NCBI GenBank assembly: GCA_964440115.1
Contig: CAYTPV010000001.1
Location: 186,001 to 250,000, forward strand
Direction: 5' to 3'
From: JAEWWD01 sp964440115
GTDB taxonomy: Bacteria; Bacillota; Clostridia; Christensenellales; CAG-138
Length of the DNA: 64,000 nt
Of the stretch, positions 50,954-60,435 are shown piece after piece (the stretch's first letter is position 1; each line of letters opens with the position of its first letter). The translations under genes were made by a program, and so were the position numbers. The notes beneath the pieces are model-generated. The model saw only the letters and a program-made list of their open reading frames with translations, did not search any database and was not told the origin of the DNA.

Positions 50954-52204
50954 TTATGCAAAGTAACCAACCGGATGGATAGTATGATCGCCCTTTGCGT
51001 CAAACTGCCGCAGCGTGGGATCTGTGCACATGACAGCCCGGGCGATAGAGTAATGTCCAAAGCGCCGACGTATATCGTCCACCGCCCTGTCGATCTTTTC
51101 TAAACGTTCCCGCTTCTGATCGTCTACCAGCAAGGAAAGTTGTACATCGCCATGCGCGCTAACGAGATCTGCAGCGCGCACGCCAATGCTTCGCAGTGGT
51201 CTATCAAACCTATAGTTCTCTGCAAGCAACCTCATCGCGGCTTTACAGATTTCATCCGAAATGCAAGTGGATTGCGAAAGTTTCATCTGCCGCTCAAAGC
51301 TGATTAAAGTGTTGTCCCGTACGCTGATCTGTATGGTGCGTCCCTTTAGCCCCTGCTCCCGTAGTCGCGCCGCCACGCTTTCGGCCAGGTTGTAAAATAT
51401 GATTTTGGCATCCTGCAGACTGCAGATATCCCTGGGCGTTGTGGTACTGTTGCCCACGCTCTTTATGACTGCTTCGTCGCCGGCGCGGGCTACTGGTGCG
51501 GAATCCCATCCGTTCGCAAAGGTATGAAGTACATAACCCCATTTGCCAAACCAATCGTGAAGCAACTCAACATCTGTATTCGCAATGCCGCCTATGGTTG
51601 TGATGCCATGATTATATAGCTTGCGCTGCGTGGCCCGCCCCACGTAAAGAAGATCCTCTGCCGGCAGCGGCCATACCTTTTGCTGATAATCCCCACGGGC
51701 AATAACCGTCACCGCATCCGGCTTTTTCATATCGCTGCCCAGCTTGGCGAATATCTTGTTCCATGACACGCCAACGCTTACTGTTACGCCTAGCTCACGT
51801 TTAACTCGCCGGCGGATTTGTTGCGCAATACTTTCACTGTCGCCGAACAGGTGCGTGCTCCCGGTCACGTCCAACCAGCATTCATCAAGCCCGAAGGGTT
51901 CAACCTGGTCAGTGTATTCTGCAAATAAGGCTCGGATCATTCGACTGAAGCGTAGGTACAATGAGTAGTTTGGCGGCAAAACGATCAGCCCAGGACATTT
52001 CTGTTTTGCCTGCCAGATGACCTCGCCCGTCTTGATACCGAAGGGCTTGGCCTCTTGGCTCTTAGCGAGCACGATGCCATGGCGCGCCTCAACGTCGCCG
52101 CCAACAACAACCGGCTTCCCGCGGAGCTCCGGTCGGTGCAGAATCTCGATGTTGGCATAGCAGCTATTGATATCAACATGCAGTATTTTGCGTTCTGTTT
52201 GCAT
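50954..52204 (-). CDS. Y-family DNA polymerase (DinB/UmuC type)
   Basis: 416 residues. Palm motifs: LHVDINSCYANIEIL (first catalytic Asp, with Tyr as likely steric gate) and FGLDECWLDVTGS (Asp-Glu catalytic pair). The fingers-palm region continues with VTVSVGVSWNKIFAKLGSDM; a thumb helix-hairpin-helix (LPAEDLLYVGRATQRKLYNH) and the little-finger domain (RTIQISVRDNTLISFERQMK) follow. It copies damaged DNA with low fidelity. ATG 52204 has GGAG upstream; alternative GTG/TTG starts at 52219 and 52225 lie before that site. The promoter has a LexA-type box. Confidence 0.95.
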   Translation of the reverse strand: MQTERKILHVDINSCYANIEILHRPELRGKPVVVGGDVEARHGIVLAKSQEAKPFGIKTGEVIWQAKQKCPGLIVLPPNYSLYLRFSRMIRALFAEYTDQVEPFGLDECWLDVTGSTHLFGDSESIAQQIRRRVKRELGVTVSVGVSWNKIFAKLGSDMKKPDAVTVIARGDYQQKVWPLPAEDLLYVGRATQRKLYNHGITTIGGIANTDVELLHDWFGKWGYVLHTFANGWDSAPVARAGDEAVIKSVGNSTTTPRDICSLQDAKIIFYNLAESVAARLREQGLKGRTIQISVRDNTLISFERQMKLSQSTCISDEICKAAMRLLAENYRFDRPLRSIGVRAADLVSAHGDVQLSLLVDDQKRERLEKIDRAVDDIRRRFGHYSIARAVMCTDPTLRQFDAKGDHTIHPVGYFA

Positions 52205-52230
52205 CGCGTTCGTCTCCACGCTCAATAATA

Positions 52231-52279
52231 GAACTTATGTTCGTGTTATGAGTATAGAACCGCGCAAGAAGAGAGTCAA
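52231..52279 (-). promoter_or_regulatory. SOS-type promoter of the Y-family polymerase
   Basis: On the minus strand TTGACT (52279-52274), 17 bases, TATACT (52256-52251), then 7 bases and CGAACATAAGTTC (52243-52231), a CGAAC-N4-GTTC LexA-type box over the expected start site. Element spacing is identical to the promoter at 436-484. Confidence 0.85.
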
Positions 52280-52335
52280 CAGGAAATTGTTTACGTCGCT
52301 ATTCGGTGAGGTAATATGAAGATGAGTTAAGAGCA

Positions 52336-52540
52336 ATGTGTGGAAGGTACTATATCGAGATCAATGATGAAGAAATGAAGAGCATTATTATGGAAGTGCA
52401 GCGCAATACGAATGCGCCGGAGCAAATGATCAGAACCGGCGAAATCTTCCCTACCAGTATCGCGCCAGTGATCACTTCGAACAACCAGTACCGATGAAAT
52501 GGCGGGGGTATAACCCGGAGCAAATGTCTTAATGCCTCCC
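52336..52540 (+). pseudogene. SRAP/YedK-type (HMCES-like) gene, truncated and frameshifted
   Basis: ATG 52336 begins MCGRYYIEINDEEMKSIIME, with Cys2 as the catalytic residue that crosslinks abasic sites in SRAP proteins. The frame stops at 52496-52498 after TGEIFPTSIAPVITSNNQYR; the next frame continues with PMKWRGYNPEQMS, matching the family's MKWGF-like step, and then ends. The remaining two thirds of the family's roughly 200 residues are absent. It is divergent from the SOS polymerase, a partner often found nearby, and is inactive or reduced to an N-terminal peptide. Confidence 0.75.
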
Positions 52541-52828
52541 GCCAGGCTCCAGGGTGCAGGTGACGCGTGTACATATTTTGCGTTTTGCACACTAAGCACC
52601 ACTGTACCTTCCATAGTATTTCCTCCATTGTATAATCGTTGACAACTCGAATTCGCATATTTTGTTGATGCTTTGCTTCTTTGAATGCATAAATGCGAAA
52701 ATTGATGTGTTCTACGCCTTGCAAGTTCTAAACATAATCGGAAAGTGGTGATTTAGTTGAGCTATGATTATCCATTAACATCAAGCTCAACTTTCTACAT
52801 TTCCAAGGGCCGTATGGGAGCTAATTTT
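52541..52828. other. gene-free stretch between the SRAP remnant and the helicase
   Basis: No gene is supported. An AT-rich stretch near 52600-52720 contains a TTGACA-like hexamer but no clear partner box. The 15-bp repeat TAAACATAATCGGAA lies at 52729-52743. Confidence 0.5.
52729..52743 (+). repeat. 15-bp direct repeat, left copy
   Basis: TAAACATAATCGGAA, identical to 56799-56813 and in the same orientation. The two copies bracket the helicase-nuclease gene. They may be remains of a mobile element's ends or of its insertion site. Confidence 0.5.
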
Positions 52829-55800
52829 TTAATCCCCAAAAGCATTTGCCTGTCCGCTATTAAGTGATTCGACTATAGTACGTATCTTGTTAATCTCAGC
52901 TCTTGGGTTTTTCCACCAGTTCGTGCTCCAAATTCGATAAATATGCCATCCTCTTGATTCCAAGTATTTCTGTCGATGATAGTCGCGTTCCCGTGCGGAT
53001 TTTGAGCTATGGTATAATTTTCCGTCACACTCAATTCCAAGAATATATCGGCCATCCCGTTTTAATGCAAGGTCAATGCTATAGCCGCCAATGCCTACCT
53101 GGGTTTCCACTTGATAACCTTGATCAACGAGTGCATCATATACTTGATTTTCAAAATCGCTATCAAAAGAAAGAGCGGTTGCCTTATGATCGTCATCTGC
53201 GAATGAAAGCAAAACTTGTCGCGCAGCTTCTCTATCTTCGTTGCTTACAGCCTGTGCGTATTGAAGGTATTTCTTTAAGAACCTCGGTCCATCGTTTTTC
53301 GAATCCTCAACTTGCAGTTCGCTGGGATTAAATGATGTGACAATAAACACTTTTTTCTTGGCTCTACTAATAGCAACGTTAAGCCGATTCTCTCCGCCCC
53401 TCTGGTTAAGCCACCCATAATTTCGCACCAAACGGCCACTTTCGTTTTTCGCATAACCGATGGAAAACATAATAACATCTCGTTCATCGCCCTGTACGCT
53501 CTCAATGTTTTTAACAAACAGTCCGATATCTTCACCATTCATTTTGCGCTCAATCTCAGACTTTACTGCCGCAGAGAACCCAGGATCTTTAATGCATTCT
53601 TCATCAATCAAGTCATCAATCAAATCTCGCTGTGAACTATTAAACGTAATGATGCCAATCGTGTCGTCGCTTTTCCGCGTCTCAAAGAATTGCTTTAGTA
53701 ACCTAACAATCTCTCGCGCTTCCTGTATATTGGAGCGATTGGTCCAAAGCGCATCCTGCACTTTAATGACCTCTATCGGAGGCTTAACCGGCTTTTTAAC
53801 ATTGGGCGCAACATATAGACGTCCTTTATAAAAAGCATAATTGGAGAAAGCAATCAGTTCTTCGTGTTGTGATCTATAATGGAAATTCAGTAATACATCG
53901 TTGTACTTGAAGCGGGCTAAGTCAAGCAGGCTCTCCTCTTCTAGTGCCGCGGATATTTCGACATCGTCTTCCAGCAATTCTTCGTCGATCTCAATTCGAC
54001 CTGCACCGAGATTTGACGGCCTAAGTTGTTTGCAATCGCCAGCAATAACCACCTTTTTTGCACGGACGATCGACGGTATGCCTTTTTCCACATACATTTG
54101 TGAAGCCTCGTCAAATATGACGAGGTCGAATAATCCTACCTGTTGCGGTATTATTTCCGATACCACTTCTGGTGTAAGCATCCATATGTTAACACCTTTA
54201 AATAGTTCAAAATCAAATCTCTTTATGAATTTATTAACGCTCCATTTACGCCTACTCTCAAGAACGCGAGCTATTTCGCCACGCCGTTTCGACATGGTTA
54301 TGTTGCTCATATTCTCTTCAAGGGTTTGTTCTAAATATTTCCAAGTAAGCTCACGCTTTTGTTCTATTGCTCTACTGATCGATAAAATGATATTGTCAAA
54401 CGAAACAAGGTTTTGGAACAGATCTCGGTTCAAAGCTTCAAACGTTTGAATATGCTCGAAGATGATCTGATTAAACAGATCTTCATTACAGGAAGGTAGA
54501 TCCCCAGCTCGCGGTTTTAACGCTCGAAGTGAAGCAAAGTACGCTTGCTTATTGTCGGATAAGCAAAAGAATAGGTGCTTACGCTCAATAAAAGCTGCAT
54601 AGTATTTCAAACTATCTCGGATAGCTTCTGCGCGGCTGAATAGCAACTCTGCCAATTCTTTGCTAGCTATCGTAAAGTACTCATCGCGCACAGCTCGAGC
54701 TTCTTTTTTAACTTTACCTTTTGAAAACAACCTGACAAGCCAGTTCTTTGCTCTCCAATCTGATACTGTGTTAATCAATGCATCAAGCTTTTCGTCGAAC
54801 AAAATGATTTCGTATTCGCTGAGATTCTCCTTAACTTCGATTAACCAAGGAGCATTCTCTATGCAGGTGGTATATGTTTCAAGATTCGATAGCAATACTC
54901 TATCTGAAAAGGCTTTATGCATTTCTTCCAACTCAGAATAGGGTATCTGCAGCAGAGATTGGGCTATTACTGCTCTGTTTGCTTTGTATCTCTCAAGCAC
55001 AGTAGGATTAGCTATGTCAATTCGTTTGTTTATAAGATATAGCTTATATGGCTCAATTCCGAAATCATTTACGGCATAAAGTTGCTTTGCAATACGCTCT
55101 AAGCGCATGACGCTAGCATCTATACTATTTGAAATTGGCTGCAAATCAATGGGGTGGTGTTGTTCTCCGCTGAGATAAAACATACGTGCTAACTGCTTAT
55201 AGAATAGATCTTTATTGCCTACATCATCAATTAGAAGAGCATATCGAGACAAATCACCCAAACGTGAATAAACGACTTCTAGTGCCGTCTTTTTCTCAGA
55301 CACCATGAGAACAGTTTTGCCCGCACTTACGAACTTAGATATGAGACTGGTGATCGTCTGTGATTTTCCGGTGCCAGGAGGTCCCTCTACTACTAATTGA
55401 TCCAGCTTTGCAGTCGCAGCAATGACAGTCTCCTGTGCACTGTTCAACTCGTTAATATACACAAGAGTCTGCTCTGAAATCTCAAGAGGCTTATCGGCGA
55501 TGCGGATTTCTTCTTCACCGGCATAGCTATCAGTATAATAATCAATATCTTCAGACCCTAGGAGAAGATCGTTAACAAGGGAGTTGATTTCATTTTTATC
55601 AAGAATCTCATCAAAATCCTTTTGAATGGAGCTTGAATGAATAGGATATTTCCCTAGTACGATATTGTGCATCAAATGCAATTCACCTGACTGGTATCTC
55701 GGGAATTCGTTAGCACTATATTCTGCAAATCGGCTTATCTCTCCACCATCGTCGATGAGCTCGATACCGTTCTCTTTATAAAATGTACGAAGCTGTTGGA

Positions 55801-56602
55801 TAAATGTCTGAGGGATAATCTCATCCATTGCTGAATTCGGCAAAGGACGATTGAGATTATTGAACTTTTGATAAGCAAGGAGGAGCGTGTTGTTATAAAC
55901 CGCATCCCTCGTGTCATCTAACTGTATTTTTATATACTGTGCTTCTCGCTCAACAACAATCGGGAAGAGAGCTAGAGGCGCTCTAATATCAAAATTTTCC
56001 CCAGCCAAACGCCCCTGTACAAACGGATAGCCAATGAAAAGGTCATATTGTCCTTTATCACGCATATCCTTGTTAACTTCGCGTATAAGCTGAACGATTT
56101 TTCGATATTTATCGGCTCCGCTGTGCCCACGTACTAATGAGGGTTCCGTAGCATCACAGATTACGATGCCCTTCGAATTACCAAAAAGGACTTTTTGAAG
56201 ATCGTATCTTACAGGGGTCTCAAATAAATCAAAAGCATACTTGTTTGCAATCTTAGGCATATAAAGCAAACGATTTTTACGATTTATACTTACTAGTTTC
56301 TTTTCGAGTTCTTTAAGAATATCCGAGACTGCTGCGTTCATCCGGAGTCCTTTTGCCGTGGGTGCCTGAACATTTTTTTGTATTACTTTGATAAAGGCTT
56401 CTCCGTATTGCTCAATAAAAACCTTACCTAATCCAGGAATGGCGATAAGGTCACTTGCTTTCATAGGCATTAATCTAGCCATTTCATATAGTGCCTCATC
56501 AGTACAAACCAAAGGAGCGCGACCACTCTGCCAACGCCCCTGGTCCTTAAGCTGCTGCCGCAATATATAAAGTTCACTATACAAGTGTTGGTTTATTTCC
56601 AT
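52829..56602 (-). CDS. HRDC + superfamily I helicase (COG1112-type) + Vsr-like nuclease, probable defence protein
   Basis: 1257 residues. Residues about 10-75 form an HRDC domain (LYEMARLMPMKASDLIAIPG). The helicase has Walker A VEGPPGTGKSQTITSL near 407, motif II FDLVIFDEASQM near 832, motif III VVIAGDCKQLRPSN, SVQGDERDVIMFSIGYA and motif VI RLNVAISRAKKKVFIVTSF near 1077. Residues about 1150-1245 are a Vsr/DUF559-like nuclease: GYSIDLALKRDGRYILGIEC, DGKLYHSSKSARERDYHRQK, YLESRGWHIYRIWSTNWW, with the Asp..ExxD pattern. COG1112 helicases fused to such nucleases are known from anti-phage and anti-plasmid loci. It stands alone, is AT-richer than its neighbours and is bracketed by 15-bp repeats. 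Confidence 0.92.
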   Translation of the reverse strand: MEINQHLYSELYILRQQLKDQGRWQSGRAPLVCTDEALYEMARLMPMKASDLIAIPGLGKVFIEQYGEAFIKVIQKNVQAPTAKGLRMNAAVSDILKELEKKLVSINRKNRLLYMPKIANKYAFDLFETPVRYDLQKVLFGNSKGIVICDATEPSLVRGHSGADKYRKIVQLIREVNKDMRDKGQYDLFIGYPFVQGRLAGENFDIRAPLALFPIVVEREAQYIKIQLDDTRDAVYNNTLLLAYQKFNNLNRPLPNSAMDEIIPQTFIQQLRTFYKENGIELIDDGGEISRFAEYSANEFPRYQSGELHLMHNIVLGKYPIHSSSIQKDFDEILDKNEINSLVNDLLLGSEDIDYYTDSYAGEEEIRIADKPLEISEQTLVYINELNSAQETVIAATAKLDQLVVEGPPGTGKSQTITSLISKFVSAGKTVLMVSEKKTALEVVYSRLGDLSRYALLIDDVGNKDLFYKQLARMFYLSGEQHHPIDLQPISNSIDASVMRLERIAKQLYAVNDFGIEPYKLYLINKRIDIANPTVLERYKANRAVIAQSLLQIPYSELEEMHKAFSDRVLLSNLETYTTCIENAPWLIEVKENLSEYEIILFDEKLDALINTVSDWRAKNWLVRLFSKGKVKKEARAVRDEYFTIASKELAELLFSRAEAIRDSLKYYAAFIERKHLFFCLSDNKQAYFASLRALKPRAGDLPSCNEDLFNQIIFEHIQTFEALNRDLFQNLVSFDNIILSISRAIEQKRELTWKYLEQTLEENMSNITMSKRRGEIARVLESRRKWSVNKFIKRFDFELFKGVNIWMLTPEVVSEIIPQQVGLFDLVIFDEASQMYVEKGIPSIVRAKKVVIAGDCKQLRPSNLGAGRIEIDEELLEDDVEISAALEEESLLDLARFKYNDVLLNFHYRSQHEELIAFSNYAFYKGRLYVAPNVKKPVKPPIEVIKVQDALWTNRSNIQEAREIVRLLKQFFETRKSDDTIGIITFNSSQRDLIDDLIDEECIKDPGFSAAVKSEIERKMNGEDIGLFVKNIESVQGDERDVIMFSIGYAKNESGRLVRNYGWLNQRGGENRLNVAISRAKKKVFIVTSFNPSELQVEDSKNDGPRFLKKYLQYAQAVSNEDREAARQVLLSFADDDHKATALSFDSDFENQVYDALVDQGYQVETQVGIGGYSIDLALKRDGRYILGIECDGKLYHSSKSARERDYHRQKYLESRGWHIYRIWSTNWWKNPRAEINKIRTIVESLNSGQANAFGD

Positions 56603-56929
56603 GTTGTTCCCCCATTATTAGGCATTCACGCATGCGTTGTATATTAATGGTATTCTAACATGAGAATGAACAAAAATCATTGATATCATACTGGATCCAT
56701 TTTCAAATACTAAAGGACCGGGTATCGCTCTTTCCCAAAGAATCAAGAATATCACAGTAGCGTACTTACCTAGTCAAGCGATGCGCATTTTCTGAGTGTA
56801 AACATAATCGGAAGTTCACTTACCGCGACTGAATTAATATGAGGGATAGCGCTCATCTGCCAGTATTAGCATAATGCACGCATATCCCTCGTTAGGCTCG
56901 ATATGAATATGACTAGACTATTCGGCGAC
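56603..56929. other. intergenic region between helicase and BMP-type permease
   Basis: AT-rich, with no gene. It holds the right 15-bp repeat (56799-56813) and an inverted repeat GAGGGATA (56841-56848) / TATCCCTC (56883-56890) that may end the minus-strand importer operon, though no T-run is obvious. The helicase promoter should lie near 56620-56760 on the minus strand; I see AT-rich candidates but no convincing pair. Confidence 0.5.
56799..56813 (+). repeat. 15-bp direct repeat, right copy
   Basis: TAAACATAATCGGAA, same orientation as 52729-52743; about 200 bases upstream of the helicase start codon. Confidence 0.5.
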
Positions 56930-57856
56930 CTATTTCGCTTCCTTTTCAAAATACTCCCCCGTCTTTGGGCCAGCAATGCCCTTGCGGCTTGTCCAAATCA
57001 GAATGAGTATGGTCGCGACATAAGGGATCATTTGAAAATACTGATATGGCGAATCTGCAATGGATATCTGCAAGCGAAGTTGAAACGCATCCGTCAGGCC
57101 AAAGAATAACGATGCAAACAATACGCCAACCGGGTTCCATTTACCAAATGCAAGCGCAGCTAATGCAATAAAACCTCTCCCACTGCTCATTTCCTCAACA
57201 AAAGTATTTACATTGCCAATGGAGATGGCCACTCCTCCGACAGCTGCCAGAACTGACGAAAGCACCGCACCAATATAACGGATTTTAACCACTTTTATGC
57301 CCACAGAATCGCTGGCGCGGGAATTCTCTCCGCAGGAACGATAGTTCAGACCTGCCGTGGTGTGATTGAAGAAAACAGCGATTATCGGCACCAACAGGAG
57401 CGAGAGATAAACCAAAAAACTATGATCAAACAATACGCCGCCGATTACCGGAATTTCCCCGAGCAAAGGAATTTTGACCGCCGTAAAACCTTCTACCGAG
57501 ACTGTATTGGAGGTCGTAGCAAAAATCGCCCGGAAAACATATGCAGTGATTCCTGACGAAAAAATATTGATGCCTGCGCCCACAACTGCCTGCGGTGCGC
57601 CCAGCGTCAGCGCAAAAAATGCGAATATCAACCCCCATATCAGTCCGACACCAACTCCGAAAAGCAGACCGATCCAGGGGCTTCCTGAAATATAAGAACC
57701 AACCACCCCCGCGAGTGCTCCAGCAAGCATGGAACCCTCCAGACTGATATTAAGCACACCGGAGCGGCTGGCAAATACGCCACCTAAAGCAGCCAAAAGG
57801 ATAGGGCATGCCAACCGGACAGCCTGCGGCAAAAAGGTATTTAAAAAGTCAAGCAT
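56930..57856 (-). CDS. BMP-type ABC importer permease 2 (nucleoside-type)
   Basis: 308 residues, about eight to ten membrane spans. FASRSGVLNISLEGSMLAGA is the hallmark of the second permease of Bmp/NupQ-type importers, and GRGFIALAALAFGKWNPVGV is the conserved late loop. ATG 57856 has AAGGAGAG 9 bases upstream and overlaps the previous stop by 8 bases; an ATG at 57877 precedes the ribosome site. With the 57849 permease it forms a heterodimer channel. It ends the operon. Confidence 0.93.
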   Translation of the reverse strand: MLDFLNTFLPQAVRLACPILLAALGGVFASRSGVLNISLEGSMLAGALAGVVGSYISGSPWIGLLFGVGVGLIWGLIFAFFALTLGAPQAVVGAGINIFSSGITAYVFRAIFATTSNTVSVEGFTAVKIPLLGEIPVIGGVLFDHSFLVYLSLLLVPIIAVFFNHTTAGLNYRSCGENSRASDSVGIKVVKIRYIGAVLSSVLAAVGGVAISIGNVNTFVEEMSSGRGFIALAALAFGKWNPVGVLFASLFFGLTDAFQLRLQISIADSPYQYFQMIPYVATILILIWTSRKGIAGPKTGEYFEKEAK

Positions 57857-58928
57857 TCGCGCAGCTCTCCTTTCCATTCTTTACAAACCGGATACGGTAT
57901 CGGCAAAAGAAATCGCTCCCCAAAGTGAAGAGAATTACCAGGCCCTGCAAAACGCCTACCAAATTGTTTGGTACGCCCTGCATGCTCTGCATTGCGATAC
58001 CGCCCACCTTCAGCGCAGCAAACAGCAGCGAGGAGACTAATATGCCCAACGGGTTCTGTTTGCCAATGAGCGCGACCGCAATTGCGTCCCATCCATAATT
58101 CGAGGAAACACCCTCGAGCAGACGATGGTGTAGCCCGCCAATTTCAATTGCCCCTGCAAGACCACAGAGACCACCGCTAAGAAACATGGCTAGCACCATT
58201 AGCTTTTGTGTAGGAAATCCTCCATAACGCGCAGTATGTATGTTGCTGCCAGTGGCTCGCATCTTATATCCAGTAGGCGTATAGAATAGCAGAATATAAG
58301 CGGTAAATGCGATTGCCAGCGCCAAAAGAAAACCAACATGCAAACGAGTATTCGGTACCAAAGTGGGTAGGTAGGCTTCCTTCGGTGTCAAGGCTGTCTG
58401 TGGCAAGTAACCGTTTGGATCCTTCAGTACGCTGTTGAGCAGTCGACTCACCAATAAAGTACCGACGAAATTCATCATTATGGTTACAATTGCTTCACTA
58501 ACGCCGAGTTTTGCCTTTAAAAATCCTGGTATCGCGCCGTACAGCCCCCCCGCAACAAACGCCGCAAGGAACGCAAGCGGGATAACCAAAGCGCCGGCAG
58601 GTACATAGAGCATGACAATAATGCAGGCAATAGTGCCAATTGCAATCTGTCCTTCTCCACCCATATTAAACATGCCGGTCTTAAACGCTATCGCTACACC
58701 AAGTCCCGTCAGCAACAACGGTGTCATACGAACTAACATCTCACTGCGCCGGTAGCTTGAACCAAAGGCCCCCTGAATCATGGAGCCATAGGCACGCAGC
58801 GGGTCAATACCTATAGCAACTATCAAAAGGCTTGCCACCGCCATAGCCAACACGACTGCCAGAAACATCACGCAAATCATGCGAATGGTGGTCAGCTTCG
58901 TCGCTTCACGTTTTTCAAGAATGAGCAT
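57849..58928 (-). CDS. BMP-type ABC importer permease 1 (nucleoside-type)
   Basis: 359 residues, about ten spans. RMTPLLLTGLGVAIAFKTGM with FNMGGEGQIAIG, SEAIVTIMMNFVGTLLVSRL and ATGSNIHTARYGGF are family stretches of the first permease of purine-nucleoside-type importers. ATG 58928 follows AAGGAG by 9 bases and lies 14 bases inside the ATPase gene. Confidence 0.93.
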   Translation of the reverse strand: MLILEKREATKLTTIRMICVMFLAVVLAMAVASLLIVAIGIDPLRAYGSMIQGAFGSSYRRSEMLVRMTPLLLTGLGVAIAFKTGMFNMGGEGQIAIGTIACIIVMLYVPAGALVIPLAFLAAFVAGGLYGAIPGFLKAKLGVSEAIVTIMMNFVGTLLVSRLLNSVLKDPNGYLPQTALTPKEAYLPTLVPNTRLHVGFLLALAIAFTAYILLFYTPTGYKMRATGSNIHTARYGGFPTQKLMVLAMFLSGGLCGLAGAIEIGGLHHRLLEGVSSNYGWDAIAVALIGKQNPLGILVSSLLFAALKVGGIAMQSMQGVPNNLVGVLQGLVILFTLGSDFFCRYRIRFVKNGKESCANA

Positions 58929-60435
58929 GGCATTTATCTCCTTCTTGTTCCACACCGGCCATTAATAAACCGATTTTCGCCACGTCAATTAAATCTGGCT
59001 TCAGTTCGGAGCCGATTGTTTTTCCTTCATAAAATACAAGTACACGATCACTGAGCGTTAGAATTTCATCAAGCTCAGTTGAAATAAGTAGAACCGCAAC
59101 GCCCTTTTTCTTTGCTTCCATGATGCGTTTCCAAACAAACTCAGTCGCGCCTATATCTAAGCCACGGGTGGGCTGCGCAGCCAGCAAGAGTTTAGGTTCT
59201 CGCCCTAACTCCCGGGCAAAAATCAATTTCTGCTGATTGCCGCCAGAAAGAAGTTTTGTCGGTTGTGCTGGGCCGTTTGCACGTATGTCGTATTCTGTTA
59301 TGAGTTGCAGTGCATTGTTTCTAATTCGTTTTTTGTCAAACAGCCGATACTTTGTAAATCGATGCAGGGTTTGAATAATAAAATTATCTTCAATAGAAAA
59401 TTCCCCAAGCAAGCCGTCTTTTAGTCTGTCCTCAGGAATATAGGAAACGCCCTCGCGGATAATTTTAGCAATACTCTCGCCGTTAATCCTGCGTCCATTT
59501 AAATGTATTTCGCCACCATCTGTGCTTAGCAGTCCGGCAACCACCCTAGAAAGCTCCCGCTGGCCGTTTCCGTCTACACCTGCAATACCCAGGATTTCCC
59601 CCTCGCGCACACATAGGGATATTCCATTAAGCTTCTTTGTTCCATGCTCTGTGCAGGACACATCTTTTAATTCCAGAACATTTTTTCCTGTGCAGGGCTC
59701 GGGCTTGGGAATATCCAACAGCACGTCACGCCCTACCATCATGCGTGCGAGTTCCTTTTTATCTGTTTGATTTGTTTGCACTGTGGTGATCTTTTTACCC
59801 ATGCGCAAAACGGTGACCCGGTCTGTTACAGCCATTACTTCCTCAAGTTTATGCGTGATGATAATAATCGAAACACCGCTCTTTGCAAGATTGCGCAACA
59901 CAGTGAACAGATCTTCCGTTTCCTGCGGGGTTAACACGGCGGTAGGCTCGTCGAGTATCAATACATCCACTTTTCTATAAAGCGCTTTCATAATCTCGAC
60001 GCGCTCCTGCTCGCCAACAGAAAGCGTGGATATGCGGGCTTTGGGATTGACCTTAAGACCGTAGCGCTCGCTTAATTCCCGAAGGGTATTTTCCACTTGT
60101 CTGATATTGAGCCAGGTACGCTTATGCATGCCCAATATCATATTTTCTGCTACTGTAAAATTTGAAACAAGCATGAAATGCTGATGTACCATACCAACGC
60201 CATGTGATATCGCCACACGGGGAGATGTAATCTGAACTTCCTTACCGGAAATGAGTATCTTCCCCTCAGTTGCGGAATATATGCCATAAAGAATATTCAT
60301 CAACGTCGATTTGCCCGCTCCGTTTTCCCCAAGCAGAGCGTGTATTTCACCCTTTTTCAACGAAAAATCTATATGATCATTGGCTGTAAAGCACCCGAAT
60401 TTCTTGGTAATTCCCAGCATTTCAATAGCTTCCAT
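58915..60435 (-). CDS. BMP-type ABC importer ATPase (two ATPase domains)
   Basis: 506 residues, duplicated ABC domains as in NupO/YufO. First: LGENGAGKSTLMNILYG, LSVGEQERVEIMKALYR, LILDEPTAVLTPQE. Second: IAGVDGNGQRELSRVVAGLL, LSGGNQQKLIFARELG; the second Walker B region reads LLLAAQPTRGLDIGA, with Gln in place of the usual Asp/Glu, also normal in this family. The ATG at 60435 is preferred to GTG 60444. It overlaps the flavoprotein gene by 14 bases and the next permease by 14. Confidence 0.94.
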   Translation of the reverse strand: MEAIEMLGITKKFGCFTANDHIDFSLKKGEIHALLGENGAGKSTLMNILYGIYSATEGKILISGKEVQITSPRVAISHGVGMVHQHFMLVSNFTVAENMILGMHKRTWLNIRQVENTLRELSERYGLKVNPKARISTLSVGEQERVEIMKALYRKVDVLILDEPTAVLTPQETEDLFTVLRNLAKSGVSIIIITHKLEEVMAVTDRVTVLRMGKKITTVQTNQTDKKELARMMVGRDVLLDIPKPEPCTGKNVLELKDVSCTEHGTKKLNGISLCVREGEILGIAGVDGNGQRELSRVVAGLLSTDGGEIHLNGRRINGESIAKIIREGVSYIPEDRLKDGLLGEFSIEDNFIIQTLHRFTKYRLFDKKRIRNNALQLITEYDIRANGPAQPTKLLSGGNQQKLIFARELGREPKLLLAAQPTRGLDIGATEFVWKRIMEAKKKGVAVLLISTELDEILTLSDRVLVFYEGKTIGSELKPDLIDVAKIGLLMAGVEQEGDKCHAHS

